DNA of 64,000 nucleotides from Nyssa sinensis (GCA_008638375.1 CM018031.1:3926062-3990061), one strand, 5' to 3'; numbered from the stretch's first letter, positions 50,935 to 62,797 are shown. The notes: generated by a model not told the origin, from the sequence alone. A program made the numbers and translations.

Positions 50935-51011
50935 GAGAGGTCATGAGGAATGCAGATGCGGATCTCCCACTTCTCAATGGTCTTCAGGTTCAACATTTCT
51001 CCTCCAGTTGA
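50935..51011 (+). pseudogene. CLC-d: Orphan copy of the CLC-d terminal exon
   Basis: The splice acceptor (TTGTTGGCAG) and the reading frame ending [14 protein letters not shown] are both kept, but the exons before it were not duplicated. Its start reads ARQRDKREVM, while the in-gene exon at 42548 reads [10 protein letters not shown]. It could only be used if a CLC-d transcript ran through the oppositely oriented STP copy A, so it is most likely a relic. Confidence 0.85.
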
Positions 51012-52764
51012 TGTTGCTCTCCAATCTTCCCCGAAGATCAATTCTTTCTTCTGCTTCCTCTAATTCTTTTGTTACTGCGAATCTAATTATTTAGTCGGTT
51101 TTCTCTCCATCAACCTCCTAGGTTACATGATCCGCCCTGTTTGGATATAAGGGGTTCACAAACCACACTCACCATAAATCTTTGTATCTTATAGGATCAT
51201 GTAAGACCATGCAAAGGGAAAGAAATAGCATAGCAGATTCGTGAAGCTCTCTCTCTCTCCCTCCCTATTTTTTTCCCTCCTTTTTTTGGTGTTCTCTCAA
51301 GAAAAAAGATGAAAGAGATGGGGATCCCTTTGCAATTCCTTTTCATTTTTCATTATAAAAAAAATAAAGGCAAACTAATTTCCAACTGCGATGTACAAGC
51401 AGCCCTAATTTCTGATATTTAAGGTGGGGATATGTTATGTTTAGTTTGTGTTAATTAAAAAAAATGCTGCATACCTTAAAAAGGAAAAGAAAAGAAAAGA
51501 ACCCAATTGAAGTGAAGATGCCATACCAAAACATTATATATTCATAAAAGAGAGAGAAAATCAATGATGTATTTGGGAGCGTAGAATTAGAATTTTTGGT
51601 GGTTTTAGGGTTAGGGTTAGGGTTATGTGAAGAAGATGAAGAGAAAGGAGAGGGTTAAGAGGTATTTTTGTCATTTTAAAAAATGAATAGCAAAAGTTGG
51701 TTATTTACTAAATTTTGTCTTGAAGTTTATTTCTTTCTATTTTTGAAAACGTTATTTAACTGAATCTTAAATATCATACAACAACTCAAAACTGAAATGT
51801 ATTTAAGTCTTTTAATGGTTTTAGAAATGAGAATGATTATTCACAGTAAATTTTTTGAACATTTGAATTCGAAAAAAATTAATTTTTTAATAATAAAAAT
51901 TGTCCTTTTTTGAAACACAACTACCAAATTAGAGTGAAATATGTTTTTGAGTGAAAAATTATAGAATGGTTCGAAATTATTGACCAAGTCAATGGTCTCA
52001 ATACAAAAGTTATTTATTGTCTCTTAAAAATCAATATGATCTTCATTATTGTTTGTGGATGGGCATTTAATAATTTTTCATTTTGAGTTCTTTTATAATC
52101 TTCATTATTTTTTGTGGATATTTTTGTTGTGCTTTGCTCATTTATCTAAATTTTAACAGCCAAATCATATAAAACTTATATCTCTTGTGTGATTATTATT
52201 CTTTTAGTTTACTACTTTTCTATTTTATTATTTAATTTCACAATACAAGTACCTAGAAAAGCTCAGTTGAAAATAGTTTACATTTCTCTATCGAGTGGTG
52301 GCAAATCTCAAGTATGCTGGGCACTTCTCTTCTTTTTGGAGTCCTGGTTCGCTTTCTGCTTTTATGGTGCTGCCTTCCTTTGCTTGTTCTTTTAGCTCCC
52401 TTTTAATAAAAATCTTAATTACCACAAAAATAAAAATTTATGGATGGTAGAAATGAAATTTATGAAATAATATATCATGGTTTTAATCAATTCAGACCAA
52501 CTAGAAATTACAAATGGTATGATTTTGGCCCTTTTGAGGCTTAAAAAGAATTGATAATTTCATTAAAAAAACATGAGACATACGATAACCAACCTAATAT
52601 CAGTTTATATAGGAAAGAGGTGACTTAAACTCATGAAGAGGAAAGATCATTGGTTCATGTTACAGAAACAATTCTTCTGTTTGTGAAAATAAGAATATGT
52701 ATATTTAATTCATTTCTAAGTCTTACAATGACAAGAGTCCTGTGTACTGAATTAGTCTTTTTAA
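51012..52764. other. Spacer of unit B between the orphan CLC-d exon and STP copy B
   Basis: Homologous to 42645-44496. It holds copied CLC-d 3' flank, a telomere-like TTAGGG triple near 51607-51624 and AT-rich sequence. No gene was recognised. Confidence 0.6.
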
Positions 52765-53250
52765 CTAAGCCAACACATTACTTTTCGATCTGTCATCATC
52801 CATGAATTTTTTCCATACTGGATGTTGCTTCCATACCCTCTCAACCATGTCATCAATTGGCACACCCTTCGTCTCCGGAACAAGGAAAACCACAAACAAT
52901 CCCATGACCAAAATCCAAGCTGAGAAGAAGAAGAAGATGAAGGCTTTCATGTTGCACATCATTGATAAGAATGCTTGAGCAATGAAGAAAGTGCAGAGCA
53001 TGTTGGAGCTGACTGCAAATGCGAAGCCGGCCGTTCTCGTCTCGAGAGGGAAGGTTTCACTAGGAATGAGCCAGCCAAGTGGTCCCCATGACCATGCAAA
53101 AGACATAACAAACAAACACACCAGCACCACTACAACAGCTGCAAGTCCTTTATCAAGTGAACCTGTAGGTTTCAATTGAACTAGCAAAATTCCTCCAATT
53201 GCAGCCTGCACCCATTTTCAACTAACCAATTTAAGTACTTGAATATTTTT

Positions 53251-53295
<45 letters not shown>

Positions 53296-55553
53296 AAACA
53301 ATCTCATTTATATTTTAAAATTAATGGTTGATGCAAATATTTGTTTATAAAAAAAAAGTAAATAATGTCAAAGATTAGGTTTTCTCTCCTCAACAATATG
53401 TAAAAGTGGAACCTGTAGTAGTAGTGACTTCTTTTTTTAAAGTCCAAAAATAATATAATTAACGAAACATGAAAATAAAGAAAGTTGCAGCAGAAAAAGG
53501 TAATTAAAAAGAAGTAAGAAAATCAAATATATATATATATATATATAGTATTTTCCAAGTTGTTATATATCCTAAACTAGTATATTAAGCTGCAGCAGAA
53601 AAGGTAATTAAAAAGAAGTGGAATGTAGAACCTGGGCTATGAACATCTGGACACAAGCTTGGAGAAGCAGTTTCCTCCTCCCAACCTTATCTACAGCATA
53701 AATTGAAACAAAAGTGCTTCCCACATTAACAATTCCAGTGATGACAGCAGACAGCAATGAAGCATCATTCTTGAACCCAACAGTTTGAAACAAAACTGGT
53801 GCATAAAACATTATAGCATTAATCCCAGTGAACTGCTGAAACACTTGCAGCATTATGCCGATGATCAATGGCGGCATGCTCGAGCGCTTCATCAGTTTCT
53901 TGAATGGATGTTTGACTTGTTTGGCTTGCTCACAGGCCATCTTGATTTGTTCATATTCATCATCGACGCTGTCGACGCCCCTGATCTTCTTCAATGCTGC
54001 TTTTCCTTCTTTATCATTTCCTCGTTCGACCAAGCTGGTTGGTGTTTCAGTGATGATCAAAGAACCCACAAAGAGGACAGTGGCAGGAGCACCCGCCAGA
54101 GCCAGAGATAACCTCCATCCATAAGGATGCACAGTTGAGGTTGCATAGTTCACAAGACTAGCAATGAGAATTCCTATTGTTATAAAGAGTTGGAAGAGAA
54201 TGTTGACAGCCCCTCTATGCTGGACTGGTGCAATCTCTGATAAGAACACAGGAACAGCCTGCAAAAAGCCAAAAAACTCTACTTCATTTTGCAAATTTTA
54301 TAGTATAAAGGTTCTAACAAATTTTTCATTTACACACACATGCTTGTAACAAAAGTAAAAGGATTCATTATCGTTGTTGTTTATCTTAATGTACTATTTT
54401 GTATTGAATTGTTGAGTTATTTATAAAATTGTCTTTGTTTTTAATCTTAAATTACTATTTTATTATGTATTATTGAAATTTTTACAAAATTACCACAGAA
54501 AATCTGACCAACAAGTTATTTGTGGGAAATTTTACCACACCAACCCAACTAGTTTTAAAAAAACAAATAAATTAAACTAAAATAAATTACCATGTCATCA
54601 TAATTAATGTTAGAGGTGTGTACATCTACAGGTAATGAAACAAATTCATTTCAGATATAAGGTCACTTTCATTTTGTATCCGATATAAAACGAATAAATT
54701 GAATTGAGAGGTGTATGTTTAAACTCCTATCTCTTTCACTTTCCATTTTATATCGAATACGAGACCGTAAGAATTAATACTAGAAAACTTAATATATACT
54801 GGTGCATAATACGAGTCATTGGTTATTTATATATGTGTGTGTATCTATATAGAGATACCTCATTGCCAAATCCTACTCCAATGCCGAAAAGAATCCTTCC
54901 AAGAATCAACATCCATTTATATTCAGCAGCTGCACTCATCGCAGCTCCGGCCAAGAAAAAGGCCGATGCAATTAAAATTGTGGGTTTGCGACCCAATATA
55001 TTGCATGCCTTTGATGCGCCAAAGCTGGAAACAAGAGCAGCCAGGTACAAGGAAGATGTGAAAAGCTGTAAATATTGATCATCGTATTTGCAGTAGTTAT
55101 CTTCAATGGCATGAAGTTTTCTTTCATGAACAGCAGGAAAAAATTTGATCAAGAAGTCATCCATGGCTGTTACTCCACCTAAAATCATAACAATCACAAG
55201 AAAAAGATGCATGATCATTCAGTAACACAAAATAGAGAGCACCCCTTTCGTCTGTCAATCTCAAAACTTAAAATTTTTGCGAAATGATGGATAGTCATAA
55301 GACCACATGATGCGTGTGAATGACCTGGACCGATCTATCACATCGCGAAAGTTCAACTTTTATGATTGACCCTAACACTTCTATATTGATATTGGTTAAT
55401 TAGAAAATCAAACTAATGAACTGTTGATAAAACCATACCAGAAATGCCAATATCATAGCCAAACATCAGGCCTCCAAAGGCTGCTAGAATCCAACATGCT
55501 AGCACATAAACTGTGATCTTTGATTTGAATTCTGGGTTGTTTGTTCCTGCCAT
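52765..55553 (-). CDS. STP-type monosaccharide/H+ symporter, copy B
   Basis: Hexose/proton symporter of the plasma membrane. Exons (minus order): 55439-55553, 54859-55178, 53632-54258, 52765-53205, giving 500 residues, close to the usual STP length of about 500-520. It shares every motif of copy A: FGYDIGISGG, NYCKYDDQ, GRILFGIGVGFGN, QQFTGINAIMFYAP, DKVGRRK and VPETKGVPIDDMV. Seen differences from copy A include Ile for Val in AIEDNY, Asp for Asn in PIDDM, and a full tail ending KSNVLA. Exons 1-3 are almost unchanged although introns and spacers have indels, which points to a recent duplication, selection or gene conversion. The CACTA element lies about 1.2 kb upstream of its start and could affect expression (inference). 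Confidence 0.95.
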
Positions 55554-56724
55554 CTTTGCTCCTCCAGGGATAAAATCAAGAAAGAAACTTTTTTTTATGA
55601 GACGAAGATGATTTCAGTGTAATGAGATGATGATATTTGTGCAGAGGTGTGATATTTGTATTGATATTTTTGCTAATTTTAGTTGTTCTTAGTTTAGTAT
55701 TTGTATTGATATATTAACCAATTTTGATTCTTCTTGGTTTAGAATAGATAATCTGCAGGATTTTTCTTGATAAAATCTACCTAGGATTAGATTGTCTAAA
55801 AATAGTTTGTACTTCAAGAAAATCTGAAAATCATAATGTATTATCCCAATTGTAAAAGCTGGCAAAGACTATATTTAGAGTTAGGAGATAGGGTTCATTA
55901 ATATTTCTTATTCTTTATTTACTTAGGCAGGGTTTTCCTTACCACTTCACTTTTTATTTTAAGCAGATCAAACTTTGCCAGCAATATGCAGCTGGATGAA
56001 TTTGTAACTTGAATTTCTTGGAACGGTTTGAATGAAAAGTCACGTGTGTAATAGACAGTAAATACACATTTGATATATTATTTAATTATTGGAATCATTG
56101 AACAGGAAATATTGAATAATTTTTCTATACCATATTATGCGTAGAGGGATGATTCTATCATTAAGCAAGTAAAGCAATTAATTTAAGACCCGCCTACAAA
56201 AATGACCTCAAATTTTGTATATGTTTATAGTTTAATTCAAAACTATAAGTTTAAGACCTATAAGAGTCTAAGCCCTACAAAAAAGTCCCATAAATGTCTA
56301 AGTCCAAAAAAGTATTCTAAATCAACCCAACATTTGATTCCAAATTTTTGTACCAAATTTTGCATTCCAAATGATTTGGCATAAGATAATTGGTATTGTA
56401 TTAAACATATTTTTAATTATTCACCAATGATTCATTGCCATGTCATTTGAGATGTAAAATTTAGTATAAAAATTCAAAACAAGTAATATTACTCTAAATA
56501 TAATGTTGCAAGTTTGCATTAATACTTTGGCATGAAGTAAATATGACGTTTTATCATGTCAGGCACGTGACGTAGAACAAGCAACACAAGAGTTTTTGGA
56601 GTAATTGTAACGCAAGAAGTTTAAATTAAGACCAAATGGCAGGACCGATCACCTTTGCCAACGAATTCAAATCATAGCCTTGTGATGACCCATGGTCAAT
56701 TTTGACTAAATTCACGCATTTGAT
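55554..56724. other. 5' flank of STP copy B
   Basis: Homologous to the copy A flank, with scattered substitutions and small indels. The palindromic W-box pair of copy A is degraded here to CATGGTCAATTTTGACT near 56693. It ends at the CACTA insertion. Confidence 0.55.
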
Positions 56725-57225
56725 CACTACAAGAAATTCTAGTTATTCTAACAATCTTTCTGGGTCCAAAAAAAAAAAAAATATTGCTGAAAACATTTAT
56801 TTTTGACGAAAAAAACTAAACGTCGGACCAAAGCAACTTAAGCAGACAAACATATTTCCGACAACAAAAAGTATCAGTAATAATCAAATAAAACCAATGC
56901 AACTATTATGTAGTCAGTAAAAATTTCTTATTACCGACAATTTTCATGTGTCGGAAATGGTAGCCAGCTTTTACTCTACCGCATTTATACGTCTGAATTA
57001 GTTCTAGCTTATTTCCGACTGCCAACTCTCTAAGTAATAAATGAACAATACAATTAAATTTGTCGGAAACATTACGGATCCTCTGAAATATTACTGATCC
57101 CAAAATTTCTGATTCTGTCCCCCCTCATTCTGATCCTCTCTCCCCGCCACACTTACAATCTCTCTAATATCACACACACACACACACACACACATATATG
57201 TATATCACTATCTTTCTTCCTTTGT

Positions 57226-57605
57226 TTGTGTACAGGGAAGAGTTACACTGGAGACGATAAACGGCAGATAAGGACTTTGATATGGAGACATCTCCATCAG
57301 CGGATATTGGTGCTGAAAATGTGTATGGAAACTTTGCCTGCCAAAGAGGCTTTTGATCCGACAGTGGAAATTGGTGCTGAAAATTTGGATATGAAAATTT
57401 TGGCTGACGAAGAGGCTTTTGAATTGCGGAAGAGACTTGACAAGGTTGGAGATCGATAAGTGAATGCGGAAGAGACTTGGCTGACGATGTGGTGGTGGAG
57501 ACTAAGAAAGAATCAGTACCTTGTAAAGAGAATGAATCAGTGGTTAGAACAGAGAGAGAATCACTACCTAGTCAAGAGAGAGAATCACTCCTTCACTTTT
57601 ATACT
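57226..57605 (+). pseudogene. Gene-like cargo of the CACTA element, origin unknown
   Basis: An open frame at 57226-57459 has repeated peptides: IGAENLDMKILADEEAFELRK resembles, in shifted frame, the preceding GAENVYGN region. At DNA level an imperfect 66-bp repeat (about 57307 and 57373) and repeats of GCGGAAGAGACTTG are visible, then GAGAGAATCA repeats up to 57605. It may be fragments of a host gene, but I do not recognise the source. Confidence 0.4.
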
Positions 57606-57661
57606 CCCGTGAAAAGCTTCATTTTCTCTCTCTAAATTTACATCTATCTTGGTATTCGGCC

Positions 57662-57745
57662 ATGGTGATTGCAGCGGCAGCTGTTGTCGTCTCGTTGGGC
57701 GTTCTCTTCTTGTTCTCAGGTCTCATCGTCAATTTCATTAACTAA
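57662..57745 (+). pseudogene. LPAT2: Captured first coding exon of an LPAT2-like lysophosphatidyl acyltransferase
   Basis: The frame MVIAAAAVVVSLGVLFLFSG then LIVNFIN ends in TAA. It resembles the N-terminal membrane segment of plant LPAT2 (a lysophosphatidic acid acyltransferase of the ER), whose first exon ends at this point. At the expected exon end the donor seems lost (AACTAATG instead of a G/GTAATG type), and the following sequence looks like intron. Only about 27 residues are present, so no enzyme can be made. The match is from memory of the family and should be verified. Confidence 0.55.
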
Positions 57746-58224
57746 TGTTCTGACTTCGATGTGTGTATTTGTATTAGATTTGATTTGATTGAGCTAATTA
57801 GATGCTATTTTTGTTAGGTTTTGCTGAATTTTGATTTGTATTTCTCATGTGCAGTGAAGCATTGCAATTATGACATTTGTAATTCCGGCCATAACAAATA
57901 TGGGTAATAATTGATTATTTTTTACAGCATAAAATGTCGGAAATAGAAGTTTTTACCGACGTTTAAAATGGTCGGAACAGAGATTAATATTAATGGCAAT
58001 TTTTGATGTCAGAAATAAGCCACTTTTATCGACGGTTATTTTGGTCGGTAATAATGTTAATATTTCCGACACACCATTTGTATTTGTTGATAATCTTTTC
58101 TGACGATTATATAACCGACTGTGTTATCCGACTTTTGTTATTTGTCGGTTTTAACTTTTGCCGACCATTTATATATTTTTACCGACCAACAATGGTGTTG
58201 GAAAAAATGCCCCCTCCTGTAGTG

Positions 58225-59835
58225 TGAGTGCCAACATATTCAAATCATGACCCTTCGTTAATTTTGGCCAAATTCACACATTTAAGCCTTTAATTAGACC
58301 TAATTCAGACATTTCTAAAAGGAAATTAAACAAATTACACATCTTTTTTTAGTGGATAGAGTGAGAGTAGAATCATGACTTTCTCTTTGAGAGAAACATT
58401 TAAGTTCACATGTGTTGTGTTTAATCTCATATTATTATACAGTCAATTTCAAGTCGAGATTAGAAGAAAAGTTACGTTAAGGTAGCTAACAAGCAATAGT
58501 GAATCCAGAAATACCACTAGGAATGGAAACAAGACGAGTTCAGGTCGGCGTGGGCTTCCCCGACCCCAACTCCGTTTATATTCCCCGTCCCGTTTAAAGA
58601 TTTACCCCGATCTAGACCCTATTTATATTCTTCGACTCTACTCCTTCCCGCCCTGAACCCGATATATATATATATATATTAGTAAGTTAAAACTTTTATT
58701 TTAATAAGCAAATTAAATTTTTATTGTCAAAATAATTAAAACAAAAAAATATATATAATTGTGATATAAAAAATCTTAAAACTAATTTTATATAGTGTTG
58801 TTAATAGTAAATATAGTGTGTAAGAATAAATAAATAAAATTAATATATAATCAGAGCGGGGTGATCATTTCCCGAATCCATCCAGAACTTAACGAAGTTT
58901 TAAAGGTCATCGACTCTGATTCCGATCTCATTTATAAGCACATCATACCCATCCTGTTAGGGACGAGACGAGACGGCTCCCTGACAAGTTATGGCTATTT
59001 TTTTCAAAATTAAAATCAAAATCATTAAGAACTCTCTCTAACTTTTACTCATACTTCTATAAAATTGAATTACTTTAAACTTTTAATCAAATTTATAAAA
59101 TATTATTTATAAACTTAAATTACTATTCAAAACAAAATTTAAAAATTTTGGAACAATACGGAAATTATTTTTAAAAAAGTTTGAATAAATTTTTTTAATG
59201 ATCATTAAAGAGCTCCGTATCAAAAGAACTTTTACAATAATTCGAGTTAAAAAATTAAGCAAGCATTGGAAATGGATTAAAGTCATAAGCGTTGGCAATT
59301 TTCAATCGCTTCTAACTCAGTATTTTTTCTTCTTCATTTTTTTTTTTTGTTGAGTTGGTTGTTTAGTTATTTTAGTACAGAGGATTCAAAATTTTTGTCT
59401 TGATTTCTGTGTGGGGCCAAATTTCATAAAAAAAATTTCATTTTACTGATTAATGTTTAAAAAAGTAAGTAATTAAGGTGTGTTTGACTAATTAAAAAAT
59501 GAAGAATTTTTGTCAATGAAGATCCTACTTGTAAGAAACTAAGTATAACATTTCTCCTAAAAGCAGGCATTAACACATCCTCGTCCTTGTAAATTCCAAG
59601 AAGCAAAAATGTTTTGGTCATCCTTTCATCCCAACAGCTTCCCTAAATTAAGAAACTCTCAAATTAGTAAAATAAGTCACTACAAATATCCACATCTCCC
59701 AACACAAATCTTTACCTCTTATTTTCATACCCAACAAAGTGGAGAGCAATAGTGAAAAAACATCCCTATCCCATTTCTGCATTATTTTTATTTTTTTATT
59801 TTCTAAAGTGAATACAATACTTTCCAGAAGCAAAA
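58225..59835. other. Right part of unit B and 5' flank of STP copy C
   Basis: 58225-58290 repeats, imperfectly, the about 65 bases that precede the CACTA element. 58518-58988 is the truncated MITE. From 59336 the sequence is unique: AT-rich promoter region of STP copy C with nothing else recognisable. Confidence 0.6.
58518..58988. mobile_element. hAT-like MITE in unit B, right end deleted
   Basis: Same element as 48669-49189. The left flank is AATACCAC (58510-58517), as is the right flank in unit A, which supports one insertion before the duplication. Its right terminal repeat and downstream sequence are missing, with the break after CTGACAAG. Confidence 0.8.
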
Positions 59836-60519
59836 ATGGGAAGCAGTAGCTTTGACAATCCCACACATTTCAGATCAAAGATCACAGTTTATGTGTTGGC
59901 ATGTTGGATTTTTGCAGCATTTGGAGGCCTAATGTTTGGTTATGATATTGGAATTTCCGGTATCTATGTTTTTATCAATATATAAACTCCAATTTTTTTG
60001 GATTATAATTTGATAACATGGAGTTCCATTAGCATGTATACGGGATCTATGAAACTTACACTCACCTGCGTTTGCAAATAAATTACATCATAGAAGTCTA
60101 TTTCATAAGATTATCCCATATAATTTCTTTAGCATTAATTCATGAGATTAGCACATGATCAAATGTCTCTGTCTTTGATTGTTTGTGTTTTAGGTGGAGT
60201 GACAGCCATGGATGATTTCTTGATTAAATTCTTTCCGGCTGTTCATGAAAGGAAATTGCATGCAAAGGAAAACAACTACTGCAAATATGATGATCAAACT
60301 CTTCAGCTTTTCACGTCTTCTCTGTACCTTGCTGCTCTTGTAGCAAGCTTTGGTGCATCAAAGGCATGCTCTGTACTTGGTAGGCAACCAACAATTCTAC
60401 TCGCCTCGGCCTTTTTCTTGTTTGGAGCTGCTTTCAGCTGTGCAGCTTCACAAAAATGGATGCTGATTCTTGGAAGGATTCTTTTTGGCATTGGAGTTGG
60501 ATTTGGCAATGAGGTATGG

Positions 60520-60553
<34 letters not shown>

Positions 60554-61887
60554 TTGTGTGTGGGTACAACATTTTCAATGGTCCTAATAAAATTGAACCT
60601 TGCAGTCAGTTCCTCTGTTCCTGACAGAGATTGCACCAATTGAACATAGAGGGGCTGTCAACATTCTCTTCCAGCTCTTTATAACAGTTGGAATTCTTAT
60701 TGCCAATCTTGTGAATTATGCAACATCATCCATTCATCCAAGTGGATGGAGGATATCTTTAGGCCTAGCCGGTATTCCTGCCCTAATTTTATTTTTAGGT
60801 TCTCTGGTCATCACTGAGACACCGGCAAGCCTGGTTGAACGAGGCAATGAGGCTGAAGGGAAAGCAGCACTCCTGAAAATCAGGGGTGTTGATGATGTAG
60901 AAGCTGAATTTGAACAAATTAAAATGGCCTGTGATCAAGCCCGGCAAGTCAAACATCCATTCAAGAAACTCATGAAGCGCTCAAGCATGCCCCCACTAAT
61001 CATTGGCATTTTGATGCAAGTGTTTCAGCAGTTCACTGGCATTAATGCTATAATGTTCTATGCCCCAGTTCTATTTCAAACTGTGGGGTTCAAGAATGAT
61101 GCTTCATTGTTGTCAGCAGTCATCACAGGAACTGTTAATGTGCTGAGCACTTTCGTTTCAATCTATGCTGTCGACAAGGCTGGAAGGAGGAAATTGCTTC
61201 TCCAAGCTTGTATCCAGATGTTCATCTGCCAAGTAAGACATATTTCACTTTGAAATGAATTCGTTTCAATTGGCTAAGTTCCCCTGCAGCATGGTTCAAA
61301 GTTTCTTGCATTTCTTAACCAGTTTCTGCATCAGAAAATTTTCCCTCATTTATCAAACAGTTTTTGTTTATTGATGTTGTCAATCATTCTTTGAACTTTT
61401 TAAAAATTGTCAAGTACTTGTGCTGATTAGTTGAACATGAATGCAGGCTGCAATTGGAGGGATTCTGGCGGTTCACTTGAAAACCACAGGTACAATTGAT
61501 AAAGGATTGGCAGGTGTAGTGGTGGTGCTAGTATGCTTGTTTGTTATGTCCTTTGCATGGTCATGGGGTCCTCTGGGCTGGCTGATCCCAAGTGAAACAT
61601 TCCCTCTGGAGACTAGAACTGCCGGCTTTGCATTTGCAGTTAGCTCCAACATGTTATTCACTTTCATCATTGCTCAGGTATTCTTGTCAATGCTCTGCAA
61701 TATGCAAGCCTATATATTCTTCTTCTTCGCAGCTTGGATTGTGGCCATGGGATTGTTTGTGGTGTACCTGTTGCCAGAGACAAAGGGTGTTCCCATTGAT
61801 GCCATGGTTGAGAGGGTGTGGAAGCAACATCCAGTCTGGAAGAAATTCATGGATGATGCAGGACCAAAAAGTTATGAAATGGCCTGA
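59836..61887 (+). CDS. STP-type monosaccharide/H+ symporter, copy C
   Basis: Third symporter, on the opposite strand to copies A and B. Exons: 59836-59959, 60194-60513, 60606-61232, 61447-61887, giving 503 residues. Intron positions are the same as in A and B. Motifs FGYDIGIS, NYCKYDDQ, GRILFGIGVGFGN, QQFTGINAIMFYAP, DKAGRRK, WSWGPLGWLIPSETFPLETR and LPETKGVPIDAMV are all intact, with the tail KKFMDD.GPKSYEMA. The N-terminus MGSSSFDNPTHFRSK differs from MAGTNNPEFKSK. It is clearly more diverged than A is from B, so it stems from an older duplication. The intron after exon 2 starts with a (TG)n run. A polyA signal AATAAA lies at 62287. Confidence 0.95.
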
Positions 61888-62076
61888 AAGCATTTAGAGT
61901 GGAGATAAATTTTAAGTCACAATAATTCTCTCTCCTCCTTTTGCACCTTACACTTTCTTGTAAAAGCAGAAGCTTTAGAAAAATAATTCATCCACAAGGA
62001 TCCTAAGCTCTGGTCATTTTTCCAGAACTTGAAATAAGGAAAGAGAGAGATGAGTCCATAACAAAGAGAGCCCACC

Positions 62077-62107
<31 letters not shown>

Positions 62108-62797
62108 AGTTCTAAAGCCAGTGCTGTTCCAGGAATAAGTCTTTTTTAAATTCTCTGTTTCCCTTAATCATTTACTGAAGGATTTTTGTTGACCTTGGGT
62201 TATTTCCTTTTAGCCATTTGATGCTCTGAGACTGAGGGATCAGGTTTAACCACCCCTCTTTTTTGGACTTTCTCTTCCTACTCGTGAATAAAATTTATAT
62301 CAAAAGAAAAGAAGAATTTCTGCTTTCTGTTGTTGTCTGCGACTGTGCGCGTATATTCATGTGACTGTAGAAGAATTTGGGATGAATTGGGCTGCTGTCA
62401 TTGAAAATTTCTCACATTGGTTAACATCACATGCCTCGTCAAATTGAAAATGTGAATATAATTCACAGCATAGCTTTCTTATGCTGCAATACTGTAATTC
62501 ATGAACAGAAAGCCAAAGCCAAATGAGGCTTTCATGAAATTTATTGAGCTATCCAAATTTATCACTTTGATTGTTTTTTAACTGGTGTGGGCTTCCAACA
62601 AGTCTCACTCATCCACAAGAAGAAAAACTAACATGAACTTGCAATACAATTATTGAAGTAATTTCCAATACAAAATACATATCTGTATCTGAATGAAATG
62701 CTGATCTGCCCCTAACCCACATCTATAACCCCCACGAAGGTTCCAATTAACATAATAAACTCCCCAAAATTCCCTTAAACTAAAGGCTTTCTCCTGA
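61888..62797. other. 3' flank of STP copy C, with poly-C/poly-A tract, and 3' UTR of the phytocyanin relic
   Basis: Contains a C run of about 24 followed by A12 (about 62073-62108), the polyA signal of STP copy C at 62287, and from about 62640 the likely 3' UTR of the minus-strand phytocyanin-like fragment. No other gene was seen. Confidence 0.6.

Larger units (their letters stand above)
56725..58224. mobile_element. Non-autonomous CACTA (En/Spm-type) element, 1.5 kb, with captured gene pieces
   Basis: Starts CACTACAAGAAATT and ends CTCCTGTAGTG, the CACTA terminal signature. End-proximal regions of about 350 bp on each side are full of GTCGGAAA/TTTCCGAC and ACCGAC motifs in both orientations, as expected for the binding repeats of this superfamily. 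The centre (about 57226-57900) has a different, gene-like composition and includes an LPAT2-like exon. No transposase was seen. A TGA follows the right end, and TGA lies one base away from the left end, so the 3-bp target duplication is not clean. The element is absent from unit A. Confidence 0.85.
50094..59335. repeat. Tandem segmental duplication, unit B (9.2 kb)
   Basis: Direct repeat of unit A (41728-50093). It carries a spare CLC-d terminal exon, a second STP gene, a CACTA-type insertion (56725-58224) and a deletion near 58988 relative to unit A. Matching ends: CCACC.TACCCATA at the left and CTAACTCAGTA.TTTTTCTTCTTC at the right. Confidence 0.92.

Noticed and set aside
51601..51626. Telomere-like TTAGGG triple (and its relative near 43229)
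   Set aside because: Only three units inside a duplicated spacer; too short to be an interstitial telomere and common by chance or as a telo-box.
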